A stretch of 64,000 bases of DNA. It comes from Labilithrix luteola. Its GTDB lineage: Bacteria; Myxococcota_A; Polyangia; Polyangiales; Polyangiaceae. The stretch spans positions 4,813,001 through 4,877,000 of the forward strand of contig NZ_CP012333.1 of the NCBI RefSeq assembly GCF_001263205.1. The letters run 5' to 3'. This document shows, one piece after another, positions 1-10,381 of this stretch; the first letter of the stretch is position 1, and every line of letters begins with the position of its first letter. The translations under genes and the position numbers were made by a program. The notes under the pieces were generated by a model. It made no database searches and was not told where the DNA came from. It saw only the letters and a program-made list of their open reading frames with translations.

Positions 1-206
1 TCCTCGAGCTCGAGTCGGCCAGCTACAAGACGCCGGAGCGCGTCGAGATCGTCGCCCGCTCGCTGCTCGGCATGGAGCCGCCCGGTCCCGAGCGCATCGT
101 TTCGACCACGTCCCGCGCGTCCGACTCCGCCGCTTCCGACAAGCAGGCATCCCAAGCTCCGACCCCGAAGCCGACGCCGACGACCGGCGAATCCGGCCCT
201 CCCTGA
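1..206 (+). CDS. ftsL: Cell division protein FtsL, C-terminal part (5' end outside window)
   Basis: The reading frame enters at base 3 and stops with TGA at 204-206, giving the last 67 residues of a protein. The start of this part reads LELESASYKTPERVEIVAR followed by LGM, which matches the conserved C-terminal end of FtsL (Leu-Glu-Leu run, Lys-x-Pro-x-Arg-Ile-Glu and Leu-Gly-Met). A Ser/Thr/Pro-rich tail of about 35 residues follows. FtsL is a bitopic septal protein that works with FtsB and FtsQ to activate FtsW-FtsI. It sits 9 bp upstream of ftsI, its usual dcw neighbour. Identity rests on motif and position, since the membrane helix and coiled coil lie outside the window. Confidence 0.8.
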   Translation, partial: LELESASYKTPERVEIVARSLLGMEPPGPERIVSTTSRASDSAASDKQASQAPTPKPTPTTGESGPP

Positions 207-215
207 GGAGCGTCC

Positions 216-2306
216 GTGAAGAATCTCGATCCCGCGCGCGCCAGGTGGATTCGCTTCCGCATGGGACTCCTCTGCGGGACGATGGCACTCGGTCTCGGCG
301 GCTTCGTCTCGAGCGCCTTTCGCGTGCAAGTCGAAGACGGCGCATCGTGGAAGGAAACCGCTGAAAATCAGCGTCAGCGACGCCTCCACATCGAACCGAA
401 GCGCGGCGCCATCTACGACCGCAACGGAGCTTCGCTCGCCGCGAGCGTCGAGGTGCCGAGTGTCAGCGCCGACGTCGTCGAGATGCTCCGTGGCATCGAG
501 CAGCCGGCCGCGCGTGACGCCGCGCTCACCGAGTTCGCTCCGCGCATCGCCGCTGTGCTCGGACTCGATCCGACCGAGCTGCACACGAAGCTCGCGAGCA
601 AGCGACGTTTCATCTGGCTGAAGCGGCGCATCTCCGCCGAAGAAGCTCAGGCCCTGCGCGACCTCGGGGACTCGAAGAAGCAAGCGCGCGCTATCAAAGG
701 ACTCAACATCGAAGGCGAGGGCCGTCGCTACTATCCGGGGCGCGAGCTCGCCGGACCGGTTCTCGGCTTCGTTGCACCCGACGGCTTCGGCAAAGACGGA
801 CTCGAGCTCTCGCTCGACGAAGAGCTGCGTGGTCGCGTCGAAGAGGTGAAGGGACTCCGCGATCGAAGCGGCCGCCTCATCTTCTCCGAGGGCACGAACA
901 ACGAAGACGCGCTCGCCGGCCACGACGTCACGCTGTCGCTCGATCAGGGCATCCAGCACGTCGTCGAACGCGAGCTCGGTGTCGCGCAGCGCACGTACGA
1001 GACGAAGGGCGCGTCGCTCGTCGTCATGGATCCGCACACGGGCGACATCCTCGCGCTCGCCTCGGTCCCTGGCTACAACCCGAACGACTACGCCGACAGC
1101 GATGTCGATGCGCGACGTGATCGCGCGGTGACCGACCGGTTCGAGCCGGGCTCGGTCATGAAGGTGTTTACGGTCGCGGCCGCGCTTGCGGGCGGAACGC
1201 TCAAGCCGAACGACATCATCAACTGCGAGCACGGCACCTACCAGCTCGCCAACGTCACCATCCACGACACGCACCAGAACGACTTGCTGTCGCCGACGGC
1301 CGTGCTCGCCAAGAGCTCGAACATCGGTGCGCTGAAGATCGGGCTCGCGCTGGGCGAACCCGCGCTCTACGCGGCCTACCGTCGTTTCGGATTCGGCGAG
1401 CCGACGGGGCTTCCGCTCCCGGGCGAGGCCTCGGGCGTTCTTCGTCCTCGTGGCCGCGCTTGGTACGACGTCGAGACTGCGAACGCCTCGTTCGGTCAGG
1501 GCGTCAGCGTGACCACGGTCCAGCTCGCGGTCGCCATGTCCGCCATCGCCAATGGCGGCAAGGTGATGGAACCGATCTTGGTGCGCAAGATCACCGACTC
1601 GCGCGGCAACGTCTTGAAGGAGTGGAGCACGCACGTTCGTCGTGAGGCCGTGCCTGCGGGGGTCGCGAAAACCGTCGCGGAAATGCTCACAGCCGTCGTG
1701 GAAGAAGGCGGCACGGGCGTCGAAGCTGCGATGAGTGGATTCCGCGTGGCTGGAAAAACGGCGACCGCCCAGAAGGTCGATTCGACGACCGGCAAGTACT
1801 CCCAGGACAAGTACACAGCGTCGTTCGTGGGCTTCGTCCCGGCGGAAAAACCGCGTCTCGTCATTGCGGTAGTGCTCGACGAACCGATGATCGGGCGGTA
1901 CGGAGGCGACCTAGCGGGGCCGGTGTTCCGGCGTGTCGCGGAGGCGAGTCTGCGGTATCTGGGGGTTCCTCCCGCCAACAACGCACCGAAGATCAAAACC
2001 GTGAACCGCGCCGAAGATCCTGCCGATGCGATGCTTGCCGCCATGAAGGTGGACGCGCCTGCAGGCTCGAACGCGCCTCCTCCGCGTGCAACGCCGCCCA
2101 TCGAATTCGGTCCTCCGCCACCCAATGCCGTTCGCGTTCCCGACGCGATGGGACTGGGCGCGCGTGATGCCATTCGCATGATCGGTGGCGCAGGGCTCGT
2201 GCCGCAGGTCGAAGGCACGGGTCGTCTCGTCAAGCAGGTGCCGAACGCCGGATCCGCCGTCCCGAAGGGCTCGAACGTGCGGCTAGTGTTCGAGCCCGCA
2301 TCATGA
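216..2306 (+). CDS. ftsI: Peptidoglycan transpeptidase FtsI (PBP3 type) with C-terminal PASTA domain
   Basis: Septal D,D-transpeptidase that crosslinks new peptidoglycan with FtsW. The 696-residue protein has a single N-terminal membrane helix (about residues 17-37), a pedestal domain, and a transpeptidase domain with all three active-site motifs: SVMK with Ser313 and Lys316, SSN at 367-369 and KTAT at 514-517. After a Pro/Ala-rich linker the last 55 residues read as one PASTA module (VPDAMGLGARDAIRMI onward). GTG at 216 is the start, with a GGAG ribosome site 5 bases upstream and the frame opening just after ftsL. The stop overlaps murE by 4 bp (ATGA), implying translational coupling. The PASTA module is not found in enteric FtsI and resembles SpoVD- or PBP2x-type proteins. 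Confidence 0.93.
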   Translation: MKNLDPARARWIRFRMGLLCGTMALGLGGFVSSAFRVQVEDGASWKETAENQRQRRLHIEPKRGAIYDRNGASLAASVEVPSVSADVVEMLRGIEQPAARDAALTEFAPRIAAVLGLDPTELHTKLASKRRFIWLKRRISAEEAQALRDLGDSKKQARAIKGLNIEGEGRRYYPGRELAGPVLGFVAPDGFGKDGLELSLDEELRGRVEEVKGLRDRSGRLIFSEGTNNEDALAGHDVTLSLDQGIQHVVERELGVAQRTYETKGASLVVMDPHTGDILALASVPGYNPNDYADSDVDARRDRAVTDRFEPGSVMKVFTVAAALAGGTLKPNDIINCEHGTYQLANVTIHDTHQNDLLSPTAVLAKSSNIGALKIGLALGEPALYAAYRRFGFGEPTGLPLPGEASGVLRPRGRAWYDVETANASFGQGVSVTTVQLAVAMSAIANGGKVMEPILVRKITDSRGNVLKEWSTHVRREAVPAGVAKTVAEMLTAVVEEGGTGVEAAMSGFRVAGKTATAQKVDSTTGKYSQDKYTASFVGFVPAEKPRLVIAVVLDEPMIGRYGGDLAGPVFRRVAEASLRYLGVPPANNAPKIKTVNRAEDPADAMLAAMKVDAPAGSNAPPPRATPPIEFGPPPPNAVRVPDAMGLGARDAIRMIGGAGLVPQVEGTGRLVKQVPNAGSAVPKGSNVRLVFEPAS

Positions 2307-3901
2307 CCGACGAGCGCAGCCCGGACAGCCAGCTCCTCGAGGCACGCACCTCGGACGGTCTCACGCTCGCCGATCTCGCCCGCGAGCTCCCCTCCGCCGT
2401 CCTTCACGGTGACGGCAGCGTTCGCGTCTTCGGCGTCCAGCACGATTCGCGTCGCGTTCTACCGGGCGACCTCTTCGTCGTGCGTCGCGGCGAGAAGTTC
2501 GATGGCCGCGCTTTCGTTCCCGATGCCATGGCGCGTGGCGCGGTGGCCCTGCTCGTCGACAAGGCCGGCTCCGAGCAGGCGTGGCCGTGTCCGTCGATCG
2601 AAGTCGACGATCTCGCGGTGGCGATGGCCTATGCGGCGGCCGCCGTCTACGGCCACCCAGCGTTCTCGCTCGACGTCGTCGGCGTGACCGGAACGAACGG
2701 CAAGACCACCACCACGCATCTCGTGCAGACCGCGATCGACGGTGCGCTCGGCGGACCCTTCTGCGGCGTCGTCGGAACCGTCGGCCACAAGTACGCAGGG
2801 CAGGTCATTCCGGCGGCGCACACCACGCCCGAGTCCGACGAGCTCGCGCGCGTCCTCGCGATCATGAAGAAGCGCGGGGCCACGCACGTGGCGATGGAGG
2901 TCTCGTCCATCGCGCTCGTTCTGCAGCGCGTGAAGGCGGTGCGCTTCCGCGTGGCCGCGTTCACGAACCTCACGCAGGACCATCTCGACTTCCACGGCTC
3001 GATGGACGCCTACGCGGCGGCCAAGATGGAGCTCTTCACGACGATGGGGCCCGGCCTCGCCGTCGTGAACGTGAGCGATCCGTTCGGCGCGCGTATCGCC
3101 GCTACTGCGCGCTGCAAGGTGTTCCGTGTCGCCGTCCGTCCGGGCGCGCCCGAGGCGGAGACCGCGGACATCGCGGCGATCAGCGCCGAGCCCACGCCGT
3201 CGGGTACGCATCTCGTCGCGCGCGTGCTCGGTCGCACGATCGACCTGAAAACAAGGCTCATGGGCGCGCACAACGTGGAGAACATCCTCGTCGCGCTCGG
3301 CATCGTGGCGGCCCTCGAGCTCGACGTCGATCGCGCCGCCGCCGCCCTTGCGAACGAAGGCGGGCCGCCAGGCCGGCTCGAACGCTGCGACGGTCCCGAC
3401 GACGACATTGCCGTTCTCGTCGACTACGCGCACACGCCCGATGCGCTCGTGAACGTCCTCGCCGGCCTACGCCCCGAGCCGGGCGCTCGTTTGATCTGCG
3501 TCTTCGGTTGCGGCGGCGACCGCGATCCGAAGAAGCGAAGGCCCATGGGCGAGGCCGTCGGGGCGGGCGCGCACATCGCGATTGTCACGAGCGACAACCC
3601 GCGAACCGAGTCGCCCGAGGCCATCGCGGTGCCGGTCGAAGAAGGCGTACGTGAGCAGGGGATGACCAAGCTCGAGGCGGCCGATCTCGCGACCGCATCG
3701 CGCGGCTACCTCGTCGAGCTCGATCGCAAGAAGGCCATCGAGCTTGCCGTGCTCGGTGCTCGCCCGCGTGACATCGTCCTCGTCGCCGGCAAGGGCCACG
3801 AGGACTACCAGATCATCGGCACCACAAAGCGACCCTTCGACGATCGCGCCGTCTCCCGCGAGGCGCTTGCAGCGCGTCGCGCACCAAAAGGGATCGCGTA
3901 G
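2303..3901 (+). CDS. murE: UDP-MurNAc-tripeptide synthetase MurE, meso-diaminopimelate adding type
   Basis: Cytoplasmic ATP-dependent ligase that adds the third residue to UDP-MurNAc-L-Ala-D-Glu. The 532-residue protein has the Mur ligase N-terminal domain, the P-loop GTNGKTT at 130-136 with Lys134, the central ligase domain and a C-terminal domain with DNPR at 431-434 and GKGHEDYQ near the end. In characterised MurE enzymes DNPR marks meso-diaminopimelate specificity, as against DNPA in lysine-adding enzymes, so the wall should be of the DAP type. The ATG overlaps the ftsI stop by 4 bp and murF follows after 2 bp. Confidence 0.96.
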   Translation: MTDERSPDSQLLEARTSDGLTLADLARELPSAVLHGDGSVRVFGVQHDSRRVLPGDLFVVRRGEKFDGRAFVPDAMARGAVALLVDKAGSEQAWPCPSIEVDDLAVAMAYAAAAVYGHPAFSLDVVGVTGTNGKTTTTHLVQTAIDGALGGPFCGVVGTVGHKYAGQVIPAAHTTPESDELARVLAIMKKRGATHVAMEVSSIALVLQRVKAVRFRVAAFTNLTQDHLDFHGSMDAYAAAKMELFTTMGPGLAVVNVSDPFGARIAATARCKVFRVAVRPGAPEAETADIAAISAEPTPSGTHLVARVLGRTIDLKTRLMGAHNVENILVALGIVAALELDVDRAAAALANEGGPPGRLERCDGPDDDIAVLVDYAHTPDALVNVLAGLRPEPGARLICVFGCGGDRDPKKRRPMGEAVGAGAHIAIVTSDNPRTESPEAIAVPVEEGVREQGMTKLEAADLATASRGYLVELDRKKAIELAVLGARPRDIVLVAGKGHEDYQIIGTTKRPFDDRAVSREALAARRAPKGIA

Positions 3902-3903
3902 CG

Positions 3904-5405
3904 ATGGCAACCCCGATACCCGCGAACACGGCCCGCTTCTCGATCGACGACGTCGTTCGGGCGACCAAGGGCGTGCTCGCGAAGTCGGGCAGCAAGCGTG
4001 AAGTCGTCTCGGTGACCACCGACAGCCGTGCGGTGGTGCCGGGCGGTGCCTTCGTCGCGTTGCGAGGTGCGTCGCACGACGGGCACGCCTTCGCGGCCGG
4101 TGCCGTGGAGCGTGGCGCTGCGCTTCTCGTGGTGGAGCGCGGCGGAATCGACGTGCAAGATGCACGTTTTTCATGCGCGGTCGTCGAGGTCGACGACACG
4201 CTCGCGGCCTGGGGTGATCTCGCACGGGCCCGCGTCGAAGGGTGGCGTACGGCCGATGCGCGGCGCCGCATCGTGGCGATCACCGGCAGCGCCGGCAAGA
4301 CCACCACCAAAGAGCTCACCGCGGCGCTCCTCGGGGTCGTCGACAAGACGCACTTCACGGCAGGCAATCTCAACAACCGCATCGGCATGCCGGCGGTGGT
4401 CCTCGCGCTCCCCGACGATTGCCGCTTTCTCGTCCTCGAAATGGGAATGAGCGTGCCGGGGGAGATCGACGCGATGGCCACTATCGCGCGCCCCGACGTC
4501 GCCGTCGTCACCAACGTGCTCGTGGCGCATGCCGAAGGCGTTGGCGGGCGCGAAGGCGTGATGCGCGAGAAGGGCGGCGTGTACCGCGCCCTCGGTGAGC
4601 AGGGCGTGGCCGTCATCAACGGCGACGATGACTTCGTGATCCGCGCCGCCGAGGGCGCGCATGCGAAGCAGAAGGAGATCTTCGGCCTCGCCGAGCATGC
4701 CACCTACCGCCTCGTGCGTCGCGAGCCGCTCGGCGCCGATGGTTCCCGTGTGCATCTTGCATGCAAAGGGCGCGAGCTCGTCGTCCACCTCCCTCTGCCC
4801 GGTGAAGCCGCGGCGATCGACCTCGCCGCAGCCCTCGCAGCCATCGAAGCGGCGAGCGGCGAGCTCCTCTCGAGTGAACGCATCGACGCGGCGCTCGCGA
4901 ACCTGCAGCTCGTCGGCCGCGCCAGCGTGAAGCATCTCGCCGGCGACACAGTGGTCCTCGACGACACGTACAACGCGAACCCCGGCAGCATGCGTGCGGC
5001 GCTCGCCACGCTCGTCGAGATTGCCGGCACCCGCCGGCGGATCGCCGTCCTCGGGGAAATGAAGGAGCTCGGGCCCTTGGCCGAGGCCGAACACGCGGCC
5101 CTCGGCGACGTCATCGCGGATGCCGGTGTGCACCTCGCGATCGGCTGCGGAGGCCTGATTTCCCTGGCTCTCGAACGCGCGGCGGCACGCGGTGTGGAGG
5201 TCGTATCGGCCTCGTCCACCGCGGAAGCCGCGCGGGAATCCATGTCACGCGTCCTGCCTGGTGACGCAGTTCTGGTCAAAGGGTCCCGTAGTGTAGGGGC
5301 CGAAAAGGTGGTCGCGGTTTTGTCGGAAGTTTTGCCGTTTTCTCCAAAATCTGCATCGTCGTCGGAAGGTGAGGCCCCCGGAGGCCTTCACCGAGGACCT
5401 TCCCG

Positions 5406-5409
<4 letters not shown>
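3904..5409 (+). CDS. murF: UDP-MurNAc-tripeptide:D-Ala-D-Ala ligase MurF
   Basis: Adds the D-Ala-D-Ala dipeptide to UDP-MurNAc-tripeptide, completing the cytoplasmic pentapeptide precursor. The protein has 501 residues, with the Mur ligase N-terminal domain (TTDSRAVVPGGAFVALRG), the P-loop GSAGKTTTK with Lys132, and the MurF-typical stretch DDTYNANPGSMRAAL in the C-terminal domain. It begins 2 bp after murE and overlaps mraY by 4 bp (ATGA). About 25 residues at the C terminus are Ser/Pro-rich and poorly conserved in type. No ddl gene is present in the window to supply the dipeptide. Confidence 0.96.
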
Positions 5410-6560
<1,151 letters not shown>

Positions 6561-6564
6561 CGCG

Positions 6565-7935
6565 GTGGAGACCTTCGACCTGAAAGACAAGCGCGTCGTC
6601 GTGGTGGGCCTCGGGCTCTCCGGCGTGGCCGCTTGCCGTCTGCTCGCGTCGCGCGGGGCACACGTCGTCGGCACCGACAGCAAGAAGACCGTCTCGGACG
6701 ACGTTCGCGCGCTCGAAAAAGAGGGCGTGCGCCTCGTGCTCGGTGGTCACGCCGAGGCAGGCCTCGAGACGGCCGATCTCGTCGTCGTCTCTCCCGGCGT
6801 TCCGAGCTTTCCCGAGCTCGTGGCCGCAGAGATGGCGAAGGTTCCGATCTGGGGCGAGGTCGAGCTCGCGGTTCGCGCGGTCAATGCTTCGGCGGCAGCT
6901 GCCGGTCGTGCGCTTCCGCGCGTCGTGGCCGTCGGCGGCACGAACGGCAAGAGCACGACGACTTCGCTGGTCGGTGCGCTCCTCGAAGCCCATGGCCTGA
7001 AGACGTTCCTCGGGGGCAACCTCGGTGAGCCGCTTGCTTCCCATGCCGACGAGGCGTGGGACGTCGTGGTGCTCGAGGTGTCGAGCTTCCAGATGGAGCG
7101 CGTCGATGCGTTCCATCCGCAGGTCTCCATTCTCCTCAACGTCACACCCGACCACCTCGATCGCTACCCCAGCATGGAGGCCTACGCCGCCGCCAAGGGC
7201 AACGCGTTCGTGCTTCAGCGCTCGACCGACGTGGCCGTCGTCCCCGTGCGTGACGACGTGTGTATTGCGCAGGCAAAACGCGGTCGCGGCACGATCGTCC
7301 AGTTCGGCCCGGGCGGCGACCTCGACGTGACCGACGAGGCCGTGATCGACCGCGCCTCGGGCGTTGCTTACGAGCGCAGCAAAATGCGCCTCCAGGGCGG
7401 CCACAACGCGCTCAACGTCGCGGCCGCCATCGGCGCCGTTCGTCCGTTCGGCCTCACGCCCGACACGATCCGCAGCGTGCTCGCCAGCTTCGAAGGACTC
7501 GCCCACCGCATGGCGCTCGTCGCCGAGGTGAAGGGCGTTCGCTACTACGACGACTCGAAGGGCACGAACGTCGGCGCGTCGGTCACCGCGGTGCGGGGCG
7601 TGGTCGAGCCGAAGGTCGTTCTCATCGCGGGCGGTCGTGACAAGGGCGGAAGCTACGGGCCGCTCGTCTCCGCGCTTCGCGACAAGGGCCGCGCGGCCGT
7701 CGTCATCGGCGAAGCGGCCGACGTGATTGCGAGCGCCATTGGCGACGCGGTTCCCGTTCGTCGCGCCAGCTCGATGGACGACGCCGTCGTTCTCTCCTCG
7801 GAGCTTGCACGTGAAGGCGACGCCGTTTTGCTTTCGCCGGCCTGCTCGAGCTTCGACATGTTCCGGGACTACAAGCACCGGGGCGACGCGTTCGTGGATG
7901 CCGTGAAGAACCTCTCCAGCCGCGGGGTGGCGTGA
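6565..7935 (+). CDS. murD: UDP-MurNAc-L-Ala:D-Glu ligase MurD
   Basis: Adds D-glutamate to UDP-MurNAc-L-Ala in the cytoplasm. The 456-residue protein opens with the Rossmann-like domain (VVVVGLGLSGVAACRLL), has the P-loop GGTNGKST with Lys129, then NVTPDHLDRY and the C-terminal motif YYDDSKGTNVGA, which is typical of MurD. GTG at 6565 is the start, directly ahead of the conserved N-terminal strand. The stop overlaps the ftsW start (GTGA). Length is normal for the family. Confidence 0.96.
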   Translation: METFDLKDKRVVVVGLGLSGVAACRLLASRGAHVVGTDSKKTVSDDVRALEKEGVRLVLGGHAEAGLETADLVVVSPGVPSFPELVAAEMAKVPIWGEVELAVRAVNASAAAAGRALPRVVAVGGTNGKSTTTSLVGALLEAHGLKTFLGGNLGEPLASHADEAWDVVVLEVSSFQMERVDAFHPQVSILLNVTPDHLDRYPSMEAYAAAKGNAFVLQRSTDVAVVPVRDDVCIAQAKRGRGTIVQFGPGGDLDVTDEAVIDRASGVAYERSKMRLQGGHNALNVAAAIGAVRPFGLTPDTIRSVLASFEGLAHRMALVAEVKGVRYYDDSKGTNVGASVTAVRGVVEPKVVLIAGGRDKGGSYGPLVSALRDKGRAAVVIGEAADVIASAIGDAVPVRRASSMDDAVVLSSELAREGDAVLLSPACSSFDMFRDYKHRGDAFVDAVKNLSSRGVA

Positions 7936-9215
7936 TGGAAGCCCGCAACGTTCGGCGAGTCCCCGTCGCGCTGCCGATGCAGCTCGCGCTTCCGCTCGAT
8001 GCGAAGCCGAATCAAGAGCGCGCGCATCGCCCGGTCGACGTGGTGATGGCCGCCATCGTCGTGGCCCTCATCGGCTTCGGCGTGGTGATGGTCTACAGCG
8101 CCTCGGCGGTGCAGGCGACGCTGCACTACCACGACCCGCAGTTCTTCCTGAAGCGTCAGGCCGCCTACGCGGTGGTGGGCCTCGCGCTCATCTTCCTCGT
8201 GGGCATGGTGGACTACCACCGGCTCTACAAGCTCACGTACCCGGTGCTCGGCGGCGTCGGCTCGCTCCTGATTCTCTGCGTCGTCGGCTTCGGTCACGCA
8301 GGCGGTGGTGCCACGCGCTGGCTCGCGGTCGGTCCGGTGCACGTTCAGCCCGCCGAGATGGCGAAGCTCGCGGTCGTCATGTGGCTCGCCTATTCGCTCG
8401 CGAAGAAGGCCGATCGCGTGAAGACCTTCACGGTCGGCTTCCTCCCGCATCTGATCGTGGCCGGTATCTTCATGTTCCTCTGCATGAAGCAGCCGGACTT
8501 CGGTAGCTCGGTCGTTCTTCTGCTTTTGACCTTCACCATGCTCTTCGTGGCGGGCGCGAAGGTCGGCTACATCCTCGGCGCGTCGATCCTCGGCGGCGTA
8601 TTCGGCGCCGTGTCGATCATGTCGAAGCAGTATCGCTACGAGCGATACCTCGCGTGGCTGAACATGGACCAGCACCGCGCCGACCTCGCCTACCAGCCGT
8701 TCCAGTCCGTGATGTCGTTCGGCTCCGGCGGAACCTGGGGCACGGGCATCGGCAAAGGCCTGCAGACGCTCTACCTGCCCGAAGCCCACAACGACTTCAT
8801 CGCCGCGATCATCGGCGAAGAGCTCGGCTTCATCGGCATCCTCGTCCTCTGTCTCGTGTATCTCGCGCTCGTCGCGCGCGGTGTTCGAGCCGCGTTCCGC
8901 GCACCGGACGACTACGGCGCGTACCTCGCGTTCGGCATCTCGACGATGTTCGGCGCGCAGGCGCTCGTGAACCTGTCCGTCGCGCTCGCGATTCTGCCCA
9001 CGAAGGGCCTCACGCTTCCGTTCCTCAGCTTCGGCGGCTCGTCGCTAATCGTGAACGCCGTGGCCGCCGGGATCTTGCTCAGCGTCTCACGTCAGGGCGA
9101 ACAGGCCGACGCCATCGAAGCGATGACGCCCACGCCCGCGCCCACCTATGTCGACGAACCCGTGCAGGATGCACTGACTTCGGAGGCGTTTACCTCCGAC
9201 GAGGCGCATCCGTGA
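7932..9215 (+). CDS. ftsW: Septal peptidoglycan glycosyltransferase FtsW (SEDS family)
   Basis: SEDS-family polymerase that joins lipid II into glycan strands at the septum with FtsI as partner. The 427-residue protein has a cytoplasmic N terminus of about 35 residues, then about ten membrane segments. Recognisable SEDS stretches are VMVYSAS, the loop VHVQPAEMAKLAVVMWLA, the polar region FGSGGTWGTGIGKGLQTLYLPEAHNDFI, seen here across the large periplasmic loop, and GLTLPFLSFGGSSL near the end. GTG at 7932 overlaps the murD stop, and an ATG one codon later is an equally good start. The end overlaps murG by 4 bp (GTGA). Confidence 0.95.
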   Translation: MMEARNVRRVPVALPMQLALPLDAKPNQERAHRPVDVVMAAIVVALIGFGVVMVYSASAVQATLHYHDPQFFLKRQAAYAVVGLALIFLVGMVDYHRLYKLTYPVLGGVGSLLILCVVGFGHAGGGATRWLAVGPVHVQPAEMAKLAVVMWLAYSLAKKADRVKTFTVGFLPHLIVAGIFMFLCMKQPDFGSSVVLLLLTFTMLFVAGAKVGYILGASILGGVFGAVSIMSKQYRYERYLAWLNMDQHRADLAYQPFQSVMSFGSGGTWGTGIGKGLQTLYLPEAHNDFIAAIIGEELGFIGILVLCLVYLALVARGVRAAFRAPDDYGAYLAFGISTMFGAQALVNLSVALAILPTKGLTLPFLSFGGSSLIVNAVAAGILLSVSRQGEQADAIEAMTPTPAPTYVDEPVQDALTSEAFTSDEAHP

Positions 9216-10381
9216 CCACGCCCGAGCGAACGATCATCATCGCGGGTGGCGGCACCGGTGGGCACGTGTTTCCCGGCCTCGCCGTCGCGCACGTTCTGCG
9301 CGAACTCGCCGACGTGAACGTGGTCTTCATCGGCTCGCCGCGAGGCATCGAATCGCGAGTGACCCCCCAGCACGGCTACGATCTCGAGCTGCTCGAGGTC
9401 GAACCGATGAAGGGCGGGGGAGCCTCGCGCGCGATTCGCGGTGCGCTCGTCGCCGCCAAGGCCACGCGTCACGCGACGGGCATCGTGGGGCGGCTTCGTC
9501 CTGCGGCGGTGCTCAGCGTGGGCGGATATGCGGCCGGTCCCGGTGCGCTCGCGTGCGTTCGCCAGCGCGTGCCCCTCGCCGTGCTCGAGCCGAACAGCGT
9601 GCTCGGCCTCGCCAATAAGCTCCTCGTGCCGTTTGCCAAGCGCGCCTACGTGGCGTGGGCGGAGACCGTGCGGAGCCCGAAGACGCGCACGTTCGGCGTG
9701 CCGCTCAGGCCTGGCTTCGAGCCTCGCGCATATCTTCCGAAGTCGGGGGTTCGTCGCGTGCTCGTCCTCGGCGGCAGTCAGGGCGCCGAGGCACTCAACG
9801 AGCGCGTTCCGCGAGCGCTCGCGCACGTCCTCGGCAAAGGCTTCGAGCTCCACGTGACCCACCAGACCGGCAAGGATCGCGAGGAAGCGACCCGCGCCGC
9901 GTACGAGAAGGCCGGCGTGAAGAACGCCTCGGTCCTCTCGTTCATCGACGACGTAGCCGCACAGATCGCCGCGGCGGACGTCGTCGTTGCGCGCTCGGGT
10001 GCCTCGACGGTGGCGGAGATCTCCGCGATCGGTCGCGCGTCGATCTTGGTGCCGTTCCCGCACGCAGCCGACGATCACCAGGCGAAGAACGCCCTGGCGC
10101 TCGAGGCGCTCGGAGGCACTGTGTGCATTCGACAGGAAGTGGCCGACGAAGCCTGCCTCGCGACCGAGCTCTCGAAGCTCCTCGAGGACGAAAGCGCGGC
10201 CGTACGCATGGCGGACGCGTCGCGTGCCCATGGCCGGCCCGACGCCGCGGAAGACATCGCCCGTGACCTCCTTGGCCTTGCGGGCATCGCCGTAAAGCGC
10301 AAGAAAGACCCCGTGAAACCGACGAACGGAGCAGCAGGCGGACCGAGCGGCCACCACGTGACGTCGAAGGAGGTCTCCTGA
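9212..10381 (+). CDS. murG: Lipid II synthase MurG (UDP-GlcNAc transferase)
   Basis: Peripheral membrane GT28 glycosyltransferase that adds GlcNAc to lipid I. The 389-residue protein starts at GTG 9212, overlapping ftsW. The next residues are the glycine-rich IIIAGGGTGGHVFPGLA, the family N-terminal signature, so an in-frame start further upstream inside ftsW is rejected. Other marks are SVGGYAAGPG, LEPNSVLGLANK, GGSQGAEALNE and the donor-binding RSGASTVAEISAIGR. About 35 residues beyond the normal C terminus are Lys/Pro/Gly-rich. The TGA shares one base with the murC ATG (TGATG). Confidence 0.95.
   Translation: MTTPERTIIIAGGGTGGHVFPGLAVAHVLRELADVNVVFIGSPRGIESRVTPQHGYDLELLEVEPMKGGGASRAIRGALVAAKATRHATGIVGRLRPAAVLSVGGYAAGPGALACVRQRVPLAVLEPNSVLGLANKLLVPFAKRAYVAWAETVRSPKTRTFGVPLRPGFEPRAYLPKSGVRRVLVLGGSQGAEALNERVPRALAHVLGKGFELHVTHQTGKDREEATRAAYEKAGVKNASVLSFIDDVAAQIAAADVVVARSGASTVAEISAIGRASILVPFPHAADDHQAKNALALEALGGTVCIRQEVADEACLATELSKLLEDESAAVRMADASRAHGRPDAAEDIARDLLGLAGIAVKRKKDPVKPTNGAAGGPSGHHVTSKEVS

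Noticed and set aside
8654..9211. Upstream in-frame extension of murG into ftsW
   Set aside because: The family N-terminal motif GGGTGGHVFPG sits just after GTG 9212, and the extension would be a shadow of ftsW.
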